This document shows positions 18,276-25,858 of a stretch of DNA of 64,000 nt, in pieces. Under the pieces are notes generated by a model that saw nothing but the letters and a program-made list of their open reading frames with translations, ran no database searches and had not been told where the DNA came from. Each line of letters starts with the position of its first letter. Position 1 is the stretch's first letter. The stretch is taken from contig NZ_CP083760.1 in the NCBI RefSeq assembly GCF_020149915.1, forward strand, positions 2,294,001 through 2,358,000, read 5' to 3'. Position numbers and translations under genes: made by a program. The stretch is from Candidatus Sulfidibacterium hydrothermale. GTDB taxonomy: Bacteria > Bacteroidota > Bacteroidia > Bacteroidales > F082.

Positions 18276-19778
18276 ATGACGGAAAAAATGACAACTAACC
18301 GGGGGGAAGAACGATCTTTTGTTAAGCTTTTGCTTTTCCTGATCATCCTGTTTTCAGGAGGATACAGTACGCTTACAGCACAGCAAATGACCGGATTAGG
18401 CTTCGACAACTATAATGGCGCTGCCGGAGCTATGCTCAACCCGGCTTTTTTATCCAACTCAAAGGTTTATCTGGATGCTAATTTAATTACCACCGATGTT
18501 TTCGCAGAAAATAACATGGGGTATTTTGACAAAGACACTACCAGTTTTTGGGATTTAGTACGCATGGTTACCAAACCATCTTACCAGGGACCGGATGCAT
18601 ACTCCGTACTTTATGAAAATCATGATAAAAAGAATTTCTACGTTTCCTCAAGAATTCAAGGACCTTCTTTTATGCTTCAGGACGGGCGTCAAGCCTTTGC
18701 CATTGGCATTACCGTACGCAGTGTCAGTTCGGCTGTAGACATTCCTTATGAGATTGTTTTATCCAAAGGCCGGCTTTCTGACAGTTCGTTGGTAAATAAC
18801 AGCTTTGATGATAAAAATTTCAGTTTTTCCTCTCTAAACTGGGCCGAACTCAACCTGAGTTATGCTTATGACCTGATTGACCGGGGCAATACCAAACTCA
18901 CAGTAGGCGGAACATTCAAAATCTTATTCGGAATTGGCGGAGCTTACAGTACCGTCAATCAAGTAAAATATAATGTTCCAGATAGAACTACTTTAGATAT
19001 TGAAAATTTTGACAGCAAAGTTGCCTTTGCGCTTCCTATTGATTACAACGATTATGAAACAACGGTTTTGGATCCGCTATTTAAGGGACATGGCGTAGGA
19101 ATGGATATCGGTATTCTTTACACTAAACTCAAAACTTTTACCGACCCGGGAGAAAAGCGCTTGTGTGCCAAGCCTTATGCCGATTACATTTACAAAATAG
19201 GTATTTCGCTGATGGACATCGGAGGAATCCGGTTCAATCATCATGCCGAAGTACACTCTTTTGATAACGTAAACGCCAAATGGGAACAATTTGATACGGT
19301 TTCCACCCCTAACGTACGGGTAACTATGCAAACATTAAGTTCTGTTTTTTATGGTAGTCCGAACCAATCACTTACTGATACTTCGTTTTTTATGAGCCTG
19401 CCCACCACCTTGAGCATTCAATACGATTACCATTTCAATGGTAATTTCTATCTGGCGGGTTACTGGCAGCAGCCTTTACGTTTCAGATTGCGGACAGTGC
19501 GCCTGGCACCGGTTTTAGCTGTTATTCCGCGTTATGAAACCCGGATCTTTGGAGCCAGCCTGCCGGTAACATTTTACAACTACGAAAAATTACGTGTCGG
19601 TGCATCTCTCCGGTTTTATTCCGTTACCATTGGGACAGAAAAGCTGGGTACTTTTCTTGGCATCGGCGATCTTACCGGAATGGATTTCTATTTTTCAATA
19701 CGGTTTAACCTTGATAAAGGACGCTGTATGAGCTATTTTAAAGGAGCTTGCAGCAATGCCCGTTTTGGTGCGAAATAA
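18276..19778 (+). CDS. DUF5723-family outer-membrane protein
   Basis: 500 residues. A signal peptide (about 12-36, LLLFLIILFSGGYSTLTAQ) is followed by the family opening GLGFDNYNGAAGAMLNPAFL. In this family the segment marks an outer-membrane beta-barrel related to FadL/PorV-like proteins of Bacteroidota. Many alternating strands follow (INLSYAYDLIDRGNTKLTVG-like in the middle, VTFYNYEKLRVGASLRFY near the end). It ends with two cysteines close to the C-terminus (KGRCMSYFKGACSNARFGAK), which is unusual for a barrel end and could form a periplasmic disulfide. Function is unknown for the family. It converges on the PLP enzyme gene with a 8-bp gap. Confidence 0.8.
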   Translation: MTEKMTTNRGEERSFVKLLLFLIILFSGGYSTLTAQQMTGLGFDNYNGAAGAMLNPAFLSNSKVYLDANLITTDVFAENNMGYFDKDTTSFWDLVRMVTKPSYQGPDAYSVLYENHDKKNFYVSSRIQGPSFMLQDGRQAFAIGITVRSVSSAVDIPYEIVLSKGRLSDSSLVNNSFDDKNFSFSSLNWAELNLSYAYDLIDRGNTKLTVGGTFKILFGIGGAYSTVNQVKYNVPDRTTLDIENFDSKVAFALPIDYNDYETTVLDPLFKGHGVGMDIGILYTKLKTFTDPGEKRLCAKPYADYIYKIGISLMDIGGIRFNHHAEVHSFDNVNAKWEQFDTVSTPNVRVTMQTLSSVFYGSPNQSLTDTSFFMSLPTTLSIQYDYHFNGNFYLAGYWQQPLRFRLRTVRLAPVLAVIPRYETRIFGASLPVTFYNYEKLRVGASLRFYSVTIGTEKLGTFLGIGDLTGMDFYFSIRFNLDKGRCMSYFKGACSNARFGAK

Positions 19779-19786
19779 AATTCTTT

Positions 19787-20968
19787 TTACACCAGCGAAA
19801 GGGCATGATCCAAATCGGCAATAATGTCCTCCACATCTTCAATTCCTACCGAAAGGCGTACCAGTCCGTCTGTGATACCGGCCTCTTCACGCTCTTCTTT
19901 CGACAGTTTTGAGTGGGTCATGGATGCCGGATGCTGAATCAGTGTTTCAATGCCTCCCAAAGAAACAGCCAGCAAAGCCAAATGAACATTATCCATTACG
20001 GTTTTTCCGGCTTTTAAACCGCCTTTTACGCCAAAAGACATCATAGAACCCGGACCAGCCATCTGTTTTTTAGCCAGTTCGTACTGAGGATGTGATTCCA
20101 GACCCGGATAAAGAATCCATTCTATTTTCGGGTGTTTTTCCAAAAAAGCAGCTACTTTCCGGGCATTTTCCTGTGCTCTTTCAATACGAATAGAAAGGGT
20201 TTTTAAGCCACGCCGGGTAAGCCAAGCCTGATGCGGATCCATATTGAATCCCACATTTTTCATCACATAAGCCACCTTATCGTAAAGCTCCTTGTTGCGG
20301 GTAACCACACAACCGCCCACAATATCCGCATGTCCGTTAATAAATTTGGTCATGGAATGCAAAACGATATCGGCTCCCAAGTCCAATGGTTTTTGAATAT
20401 ACGGGCTGCAAAAAGTATTATCCACACATACCAGCATGCCATGCTGATGGGCAATTTCAACCGCTTTAGCAATATCGGTAATGCCCATGGTAGGATTGGC
20501 CGGTGTTTCCAGATACAACAGTTTGGAATTGGAACGAATGGCTTTTTCTATGTTTGCAGGATCGGTGCAATCCACGTAAGTGCTTTCCACCCCAAAATTC
20601 GGATACAGTTTTTCCATCACTCCCCGTGAAGGACCATATACCGAATTATGGCTCACCATATGGCTTCCGGCTCCCAAAAAGGCCAGATAAACCGTATTTA
20701 CCGCCGCCATTCCGGAAGCGGTCACCACCGCACCATAACCATTTTCAAGTTCGGCAAGGGTGTTTTCAAGGTCTTCTATGGTTGGATTTCCCAATCGGGT
20801 ATAAATATATCCTTTCTCTTCGCCGGAGAAACAACGGGCGCCATGATCGGCATCTTTAAACCGGAAAGTGGATGTCTGGTAAATCGGAGTTACCGCACTA
20901 CCCAGTGCATCTTCAATACCTCCGGCATGAATGAGTTTTGAGTTAAAGCCTGCTTTTTTTGTGTCCAT
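19787..20968 (-). CDS. Methionine gamma-lyase / Cys-Met metabolism PLP-dependent enzyme
   Basis: 393 residues of the trans-sulfuration family of PLP enzymes. Lys208 in HSMTKFINGHADIVGG is the Schiff-base lysine, Tyr111 in VYGPSRG stacks on PLP, and ASGMAAVN binds the phosphate. End motifs are SLGGIETLIQHPASMTHS and GLVRLSVGIEDVEDI. Overall it resembles methionine gamma-lyase most closely, but the cysteine found at the active site of characterised MGLs (YGC) is Pro113 here. Cystathionine gamma-synthase, gamma-lyase or O-acylhomoserine sulfhydrylase activity is therefore equally possible. The gene follows NifX-like and DUF134 genes by 21 bp on the same strand and is probably co-transcribed, which hints at a link with sulfur or Fe-S supply. 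Confidence 0.9.
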   Translation of the reverse strand: MDTKKAGFNSKLIHAGGIEDALGSAVTPIYQTSTFRFKDADHGARCFSGEEKGYIYTRLGNPTIEDLENTLAELENGYGAVVTASGMAAVNTVYLAFLGAGSHMVSHNSVYGPSRGVMEKLYPNFGVESTYVDCTDPANIEKAIRSNSKLLYLETPANPTMGITDIAKAVEIAHQHGMLVCVDNTFCSPYIQKPLDLGADIVLHSMTKFINGHADIVGGCVVTRNKELYDKVAYVMKNVGFNMDPHQAWLTRRGLKTLSIRIERAQENARKVAAFLEKHPKIEWILYPGLESHPQYELAKKQMAGPGSMMSFGVKGGLKAGKTVMDNVHLALLAVSLGGIETLIQHPASMTHSKLSKEEREEAGITDGLVRLSVGIEDVEDIIADLDHALSLV

Positions 20969-20989
20969 TTTTTATGATTTTAATTGTTT

Positions 20990-21331
20990 TTAATGATGAC
21001 AATAATTTTGTCCGAATTTCAAATCGCCGTTGATAAAATCCAATGCCAGATTCATGGCTTCGTCCACCGCTACGCCCACGTAAACATTAATTCCATTATT
21101 GTAAAGGATTTCCACCGCTTTAGGTCCGATACCGCCTACAAGAATATCCGTTACTGCATTCTGAGCCAGCCAGCGGGGAATAGTTCCTTCGGCATGCGGC
21201 GGGGGTTCCAGGCGATATTCTTTTTTAATTTTATTGTCTTCTATTTCAAAAAAGGCAAATTCACGGCTGTGGCCAAAATGTTGAGCCAGAAAGCCATTTT
21301 CCAAAGGCATCGCTAATTTTTTCATCGACAT
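20990..21331 (-). CDS. NifX/NifB-type dinitrogenase cofactor-binding domain protein
   Basis: 113 residues forming the single-domain RNase H-like fold of the NifX/NafY/NifB C-terminal family. Conserved parts are MPLENGFLAQHFGHSREFAFFEI, PRWLAQNAVTDILVGGIGPKAVEIL and NNGINVYVGVA. The family binds iron-molybdenum or Fe-S clusters; stand-alone members occur widely in non-diazotrophs, paired with DUF134 regulators as here. The C-terminus ends CHH, a possible metal-binding tail. The gene starts six bases after the DUF134 stop and lies 21 bp ahead of the PLP enzyme. No nif genes are in the window, so nitrogen fixation is not implied. Confidence 0.9.
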   Translation of the reverse strand: MSMKKLAMPLENGFLAQHFGHSREFAFFEIEDNKIKKEYRLEPPPHAEGTIPRWLAQNAVTDILVGGIGPKAVEILYNNGINVYVGVAVDEAMNLALDFINGDLKFGQNYCHH

Positions 21332-21336
21332 ATTTT

Positions 21337-21972
21337 CTATTGTTTTTTACGTTTATTTAAAATCATCTGATAATGTTCTGAATCTTCGCGGATCATACGA
21401 ATATTGCACCGCGGACATAACATACTGCCACAAGGAACGCCGGCGGTATGTTCTACTTTATAATCGCATCGGGGACAAATACAATAACCGGCTACACCCC
21501 GGCCACCATGAAAACGTCCGCTGCCATGCCGTCCACCGCCTCTTCTTTCGGGAAATGAATTCACCGCTTCCTGAAGAGAAACAAGATGATCATCACCACA
21601 TACAGGACAATGGTCCACTTTTCGGCCGGCTTTTTGTTTAAATACCGAACTGCAGTTCTCGCACCGATACCAGTCGGCATCAAATTCCACATGCCCCCCT
21701 TCAATAGAAAGGCGTTTGTTTTCCACAAAAGCTTTGGCTACTTTTTTCCGGGCCGCATCATAAATACGAGTAAATGTCGGTCGCGAAACGTGCATCCTTT
21801 TTGATGCTTCAAGCTGCGACAGTCCTTCATAATCGGCCAGCCGGATGGCTTCATATTCTTCAAAATGCAACAAAACCGCATCTGTGGTCGAGAAATCACC
21901 ACTTTCCGGAATAAACCCGGTAACATGTGGCGGCTCACTAAGTACTCTTCTTCTTTTCGGACGTGGTGACAT
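21337..21972 (-). CDS. DUF134-family DNA-binding protein with added zinc ribbons
   Basis: 211 residues from the ATG at 21972. Upstream in-frame ATGs (22005 and 22188) are rejected because a -7 box lies at 21990-21997 and the family starts MSPRPKRRRV. A DUF134 winged-helix region (about 20-90) includes EYEAIRLADYEGLSQLEASK and HVSRPTFTRIYDAARK. A zinc ribbon follows (CENC...CPVC, about 100-125), then a Gly/Arg/His stretch (GGGRHGSGRFHGGRG, about 145-160), then a four-cysteine module (CICPRCDY, PCGSMLCPRC). The extra cysteine-rich parts suggest metal or redox sensing coupled to DNA binding. It heads the DUF134-NifX-PLP enzyme operon and probably controls it through the inverted repeat at 21999-22012. 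Confidence 0.85.
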   Translation of the reverse strand: MSPRPKRRRVLSEPPHVTGFIPESGDFSTTDAVLLHFEEYEAIRLADYEGLSQLEASKRMHVSRPTFTRIYDAARKKVAKAFVENKRLSIEGGHVEFDADWYRCENCSSVFKQKAGRKVDHCPVCGDDHLVSLQEAVNSFPERRGGGRHGSGRFHGGRGVAGYCICPRCDYKVEHTAGVPCGSMLCPRCNIRMIREDSEHYQMILNKRKKQ

Positions 21973-21989
21973 ACCGGCAAAACTTTTCG

Positions 21990-21997
21990 CAAATATA
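21990..21997 (-). promoter_or_regulatory. -7 box TATATTTG of the DUF134 operon
   Basis: Exact TAnnTTTG on the minus strand, 17 bp before the ATG at 21972; the leader would be about 11 bases. This position sets the start of the DUF134 protein. Confidence 0.6.
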
Positions 21998-21998
21998 T

Positions 21999-22012
21999 TG
22001 AACATTTGTTCA
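21999..22012. promoter_or_regulatory. Candidate operator: inverted repeat TGAACA-TT-TGTTCA
   Basis: A perfect 6-2-6 inverted repeat placed immediately upstream of the -7 box of the DUF134 operon, in the spacer where a bound protein would block RNA polymerase. It is a good candidate for an autoregulatory site of the HTH protein encoded by the first gene. Function is inferred from position and symmetry. Confidence 0.45.
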
Positions 22013-22079
22013 GGCTCAAAGCCTTTCCTGTGAAGAAAAAAACATTTTACCGGCTTTTTAAAAGAAGCAGGAATAAATG

Positions 22080-22087
22080 TAATTTTG
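22080..22087 (+). promoter_or_regulatory. -7 box TAATTTTG for lgt
   Basis: Exact TAnnTTTG 36 bp before the ATG of lgt at 22124. It lies back to back with the DUF134 promoter, so 22000-22090 is a divergent promoter region. Confidence 0.55.
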
Positions 22088-22123
22088 TAATGAAAAAATA
22101 TGGAAATAAAATAACATTCGCTT

Positions 22124-23287
22124 ATGTACCCCAAACTTAGCGATCTGATCAATGCCGTTTTCGGCACACACATCAACCTGCCGATCATGAGTTACGGCTT
22201 TTTTGTTGCGCTTGCTTTTCTGGCAGGTTCTTATCTTTTGTATCTGGAGCTGATCCGGAAAGAAAAAGAGGGACTGATTAAACCGACGAAGAAAAAAATT
22301 GTTGTAGGAAAACCGGCTTCCGCCACAGAATTACTATTCAGTTTTTTACTGGGATTTCTTCTTGCATTTAAGATTGCCGCTGCTATCACTGACTACCAGC
22401 ACTTTGCCAATGATCCGCAAGATTTCTTATTTTCCGGAGAAGGCTCGGTATGGGCAGGCCTGGTATTCGGTTTTTTGTATGCTGCCTACGTTTGGTACGA
22501 CAAAAACAAACAAAAGCTCGAACATCCGGTAGAAAAAGAAATTCTGGTTCCTGCGCATGAACAAACCTGGATGATCGTCCTGATTGCTGCCGTTTTCGGA
22601 ATCATCGGAGCCAAAATTTTTGATCAACTGGAAAACTGGCAGGCTTTTTTGGCGAATCCGCTGGGAGAGCTTTTCTCTTTTAGCGGACTCACTTTTTATG
22701 GCGGGCTGATCATTGCAGCCATTGCGGTGGTCTGGTATGGCGAAAAAAACGGGATTCCTGTTAAACCCATGGCCGACAGCTTTGCTCCCGGACTGGCTCT
22801 GGCTTACGGCATCGGACGAATCGGCTGTCAGGTATCCGGCGACGGCGACTGGGGCATTGTCAATCATTGGGCCAAACCCCATTGGCTTTCTTTTTTGCCG
22901 GACTGGTTATGGAAATACAACTATCCCCACAACATCATTAATGAAGGCGTTCCTATCCCGGGATGTACCGGAGCCCATTGCATGCAACTTCCGCATGGAG
23001 TTTTCCCTACACCGGTTTACGAAACCATCATGATGATCATCGTCTTTATTATTCTTTGGTCTATTCGCAAAAAAATAAAAACTCCCGGTGTTTTATTTTC
23101 CATTTATTTGATATTTAACGGGGTAGAGCGTTTTTTCATTGAACACATCCGTGTAAACAACACCTACGACATCTTCGGACATCACATCACTCAGGCAGAA
23201 ATCATCTCTCCTATTTTGGTTCTTATCGGTATTTTCGGATGGTATTATTTAGAAAAGCAGGCCCGGAAAAAGAAAATTGCATCATGA
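22124..23287 (+). CDS. lgt: Prolipoprotein diacylglyceryl transferase
   Basis: 387 residues, an integral inner-membrane enzyme that moves diacylglycerol from phosphatidylglycerol to the lipobox cysteine of prolipoproteins. Signatures are GLTFYGGLI, AYGIGRIGCQVSGDGDWG (the Lgt signature, with essential Arg), FPTPVYET and GVERFFIEHIRVN. It is about 100 residues longer than E. coli Lgt; extra membrane segments and a charged loop (about 45-150, with KKKIVVGKPASATELL and DKNKQKLEHPVEKE) account for this, as is usual in Bacteroidota. The many lipoproteins encoded in this window are its likely substrates. It overlaps the next gene by 4 bp (ATGA), so the two are translationally coupled. Confidence 0.95.
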   Translation: MYPKLSDLINAVFGTHINLPIMSYGFFVALAFLAGSYLLYLELIRKEKEGLIKPTKKKIVVGKPASATELLFSFLLGFLLAFKIAAAITDYQHFANDPQDFLFSGEGSVWAGLVFGFLYAAYVWYDKNKQKLEHPVEKEILVPAHEQTWMIVLIAAVFGIIGAKIFDQLENWQAFLANPLGELFSFSGLTFYGGLIIAAIAVVWYGEKNGIPVKPMADSFAPGLALAYGIGRIGCQVSGDGDWGIVNHWAKPHWLSFLPDWLWKYNYPHNIINEGVPIPGCTGAHCMQLPHGVFPTPVYETIMMIIVFIILWSIRKKIKTPGVLFSIYLIFNGVERFFIEHIRVNNTYDIFGHHITQAEIISPILVLIGIFGWYYLEKQARKKKIAS

Positions 23288-24396
23288 AAAAAATCGCTTT
23301 ACTGATCTTTCTTCTTCTTGGATTTTTCTTTACAGGATGTCATGAGAACGTAAAAAAAAGTTCTCCACATTTAAAGATCGCAGAAAATACCACGATAAAG
23401 TATGCAAAAGGTTTTGCTGTATTCAAACAAAACGGTAAAACCAAAGTAGTGGTTTACAATCCTTGGAAAAAAGGGAAAAAAATATTGGCTGCTTTTGTTC
23501 TTGTTCGAAACAACCCCGGCAAAGGCGAAATTAAAGTTCCGCTGAAAAAGGTTGCCGTATTTTCAGCTACACAGCTGGATGCATTAGAAAAGCTAGGGCT
23601 TTTAAACCGTGTAACCGGCATTTCGGAAGCCCGTTTTATTTCCAATCCAAACGTTAAAAAGGCACTGGCAAAAGGAAAGATTACCGAAATGGCTGCCGGA
23701 GGCAATTATTTTATCGAAACCATTTTGAAACACCGGCCGGATGCGATTTTTTATTCTCCTTTTCAGGGGAATACCCAGCTTCCCCAAACACTTTCTTCCA
23801 TTTTGGCCATTCCCTATCTTGATTATACCGAAATGAACCCGTTGGGAAGAGCCGAATGGATTAAATTCTCCGCACTCTTTTTCGGAAAAGAAAAACAAGC
23901 CGACAGCATCTTCCGTAACATCACCAAACAATATTTTAAGCTAAAAAAGTTAGTCGATACCGTTTCGGTACGTCCCACCGTTTTTTCTGACAAGTTTTTC
24001 AACGGGCAGTGGTACATTGCCGGTGGTCGCAGCTACATTGCCCGTTTGTTTAAAGATGCCGGAGCTCATTACCTGTGGGAAAACGACAGACATACGGCCA
24101 GTTTTCCCCTGAGTTTTGAAACCGTGTTCCAAAAAGCCCGGAACGCAGACTACTGGCGTATTGTGGGAACCTTCGGACATCAACCGTCGTATGCTGAAAT
24201 TGCAAAAGAAAATGCACTTTACACACAATTCAAAGCCTTCAAACAACATCACATTCTATACTGCGATCCGCAAAAAACCGCTTATTTTGAGAAAAGTGCC
24301 ATGGAACCCCAATGGATTTTAGCCGATTTTATAAAAGCTTTTCATCCGGAACTTCTCCCGCATTATCATCCTGTTTTCTATCATCTGATTCCTTAG
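23284..24396 (+). CDS. ABC transporter periplasmic binding lipoprotein (siderophore/cobalamin type)
   Basis: 370 residues from the ATG at 23284 (an in-frame ATG at 23239 lies inside lgt). The lipoprotein signal has lipobox FTGC, Cys19. The body is the class III (BtuF/FecB-like) fold, with a first lobe containing VPLKKVAVFSATQLDALEKL, GKITEMAAGGNYFIETIL and HRPDAIFYSPFQG, and a second lobe with NGQWYIAGGRSYIARLFKDA and NADYWRIVGTFG. It ends in the typical HPVFYHLIP. It would present an iron chelate, haem or corrinoid to an inner-membrane permease. No permease is adjacent; the FecCD-type permease and ATPase at 37.6-39.6 kb lack a binding protein and are the obvious partner candidates. The pairing is an inference. 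Confidence 0.88.
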   Translation: MKKIALLIFLLLGFFFTGCHENVKKSSPHLKIAENTTIKYAKGFAVFKQNGKTKVVVYNPWKKGKKILAAFVLVRNNPGKGEIKVPLKKVAVFSATQLDALEKLGLLNRVTGISEARFISNPNVKKALAKGKITEMAAGGNYFIETILKHRPDAIFYSPFQGNTQLPQTLSSILAIPYLDYTEMNPLGRAEWIKFSALFFGKEKQADSIFRNITKQYFKLKKLVDTVSVRPTVFSDKFFNGQWYIAGGRSYIARLFKDAGAHYLWENDRHTASFPLSFETVFQKARNADYWRIVGTFGHQPSYAEIAKENALYTQFKAFKQHHILYCDPQKTAYFEKSAMEPQWILADFIKAFHPELLPHYHPVFYHLIP

Positions 24397-24421
24397 CAGC
24401 CCTGAAAATTACATTGGGAAA

Positions 24422-25012
24422 CTACTTTTTCTCTGAACAAAACGGGGTTTGACACAAAAAAGAAAGGATTTCATCCAGCGAAAGTACGCGGTGGGGATTT
24501 GCCTTTTCCAGTGCAGCACGCGGCATAGCCGGGCTTTCAGCATCATCGGGATGCTGTACCACAGTATACCCGCCTTTTTTTTTGATATACGACAAGCCGG
24601 CAGCTCCGTCGGCGTTGGCTCCGGTAAGCACAATTCCCATTAAATGCGGACCATAAGCATCTGCAGCCGTTTCGAACAGCACATCAATGGCCGGTCGTGA
24701 ATAATTTACCTTTTCTTCTACCGACAACGACAGGGTAAAATCACTTTCCACCAGCAAATGATAATCCGGCGGGGCAAAATAAGCTGTTCCCGGTAAAACC
24801 GGTTCTTTTTCATCGGCTTCTTTCACCCGGATATTCGAAAGCTGATCCAGCATTTTCACCATGTAATTATCCGAATGAGGACTCATATGCTGAACCACCA
24901 ATAACGGGCAGGGAAAAGAAGCCGGCAAAGCCGGAAGCAGTTTCTTTAAAGCGTATAGCCCGCCTGCTGATGCGCCCATCACAACAGCCTGTATGTCATG
25001 TGGTTCATTCAT
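24422..25012 (-). CDS. CheB-type protein-glutamate methylesterase (catalytic domain only)
   Basis: 196 residues from the ATG at 25012, which overlaps the cheR-like stop by 8 bp; a TTG at 25045 and ATG at 25042 are less likely. The catalytic triad is Ser in MGASAGGLYAL, His in VVQHMSPHSDN and Asp in GANADGAAGL. The receiver domain that controls E. coli CheB is missing, so activity would have to be regulated otherwise, perhaps by binding a partner. It is the last gene of the kinase-kinase-CheR-CheB operon. With no methyl-accepting receptor or CheA in the window, the substrate may be the adjacent giant kinase. Confidence 0.92.
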   Translation of the reverse strand: MNEPHDIQAVVMGASAGGLYALKKLLPALPASFPCPLLVVQHMSPHSDNYMVKMLDQLSNIRVKEADEKEPVLPGTAYFAPPDYHLLVESDFTLSLSVEEKVNYSRPAIDVLFETAADAYGPHLMGIVLTGANADGAAGLSYIKKKGGYTVVQHPDDAESPAMPRAALEKANPHRVLSLDEILSFLCQTPFCSEKK

Positions 25013-25844
25013 ACTTTTTCTTGAAGATCTTTTGTTTGGCATCAATCACTTTGTATTTCTTCTCGTCGGAAGAAAACATCAGCGATTCTTTGGTTCCCAA
25101 AGCCAAAAAACCACCGGTCACCAGGCTCTCATGCAACAAATGCAACACTTTATTTTGAAGTTCCCGATTGAAGTAGATCAATACATTCCGGCAAACAATC
25201 ATATTCACTTCAGCAAAAACCCCGTCAGTTACCAGATTATGCTCAGCAAAAATCATATTTTTGGACAGGTTTTTGTTAAAGATCACCCATTCATCATTGG
25301 CGTGGTAATAATCAGAAAACGATTCTCTTCCTCCGGCCTTCTGGTAATTCGCCGTATATTCTTTGATATAACGAATCGGGAAAATTCCCTTCCGGGCCTG
25401 TTCGATCACGTAAGGATTAAAATCAGTGGCATAAATCTGGGTTCGTTCCAACAATCCTTCTTCATGCAACAGGATAGCAAAAGAAAAAACCTCTTCGCCC
25501 GTAGCACATCCGGCATGCCAGATCTTCAAATACGGATAAGTTTTTAAAACCGGGATTACTTTTTTCCGGACGCTTTTATAAAAATCAGGATTCCGGAACA
25601 TTTCCGTTACATTAATGGAAAGATCGCGGACCAGCCGGTCAAAAACTTCCGGACGGTGAAGAATTTCATTTTGCAATTCGGAAATACTGCGGAGTCCTTC
25701 CTGTGCCACACGATGTTTCACCCTGCGCTTTACATGCGCCCGGCTGTATTCGCGAAAATCATAACCATACTGCAGAAAAATAGCCTGCAACAACAGTTCC
25801 AGCTCTATATTTTCAATGTTCACATCTTCTTTCTCTCCCATCAT
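25005..25844 (-). CDS. CheR-type S-adenosylmethionine methyltransferase
   Basis: 279 residues (ATG at 25844; GTG one codon earlier is also possible). The N-terminal all-alpha domain (about 8-75, with YDFREYSRAHVKRRVKHR) precedes the Rossmann methyltransferase domain with the SAM site WHAGCATGEEVFSFAILL (about 115-132) and a later CRNVLIYFNRELQNKVL. The family methylates glutamates on chemoreceptors. It overlaps the CheB-type gene and lies 14 bp after the giant hybrid kinase, so the three proteins are co-expressed. There is no pentapeptide-binding extension. The target in this cluster is not known. Confidence 0.94.
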   Translation of the reverse strand: MMGEKEDVNIENIELELLLQAIFLQYGYDFREYSRAHVKRRVKHRVAQEGLRSISELQNEILHRPEVFDRLVRDLSINVTEMFRNPDFYKSVRKKVIPVLKTYPYLKIWHAGCATGEEVFSFAILLHEEGLLERTQIYATDFNPYVIEQARKGIFPIRYIKEYTANYQKAGGRESFSDYYHANDEWVIFNKNLSKNMIFAEHNLVTDGVFAEVNMIVCRNVLIYFNRELQNKVLHLLHESLVTGGFLALGTKESLMFSSDEKKYKVIDAKQKIFKKKYE

Positions 25845-25858
25845 CACCCGGAAAATTT

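Noticed and set aside
20990-21331. Evidence for nitrogen fixation
   Set aside because: Single-domain NifX-like proteins are common in non-fixers and there is no nifHDK or nifB here.
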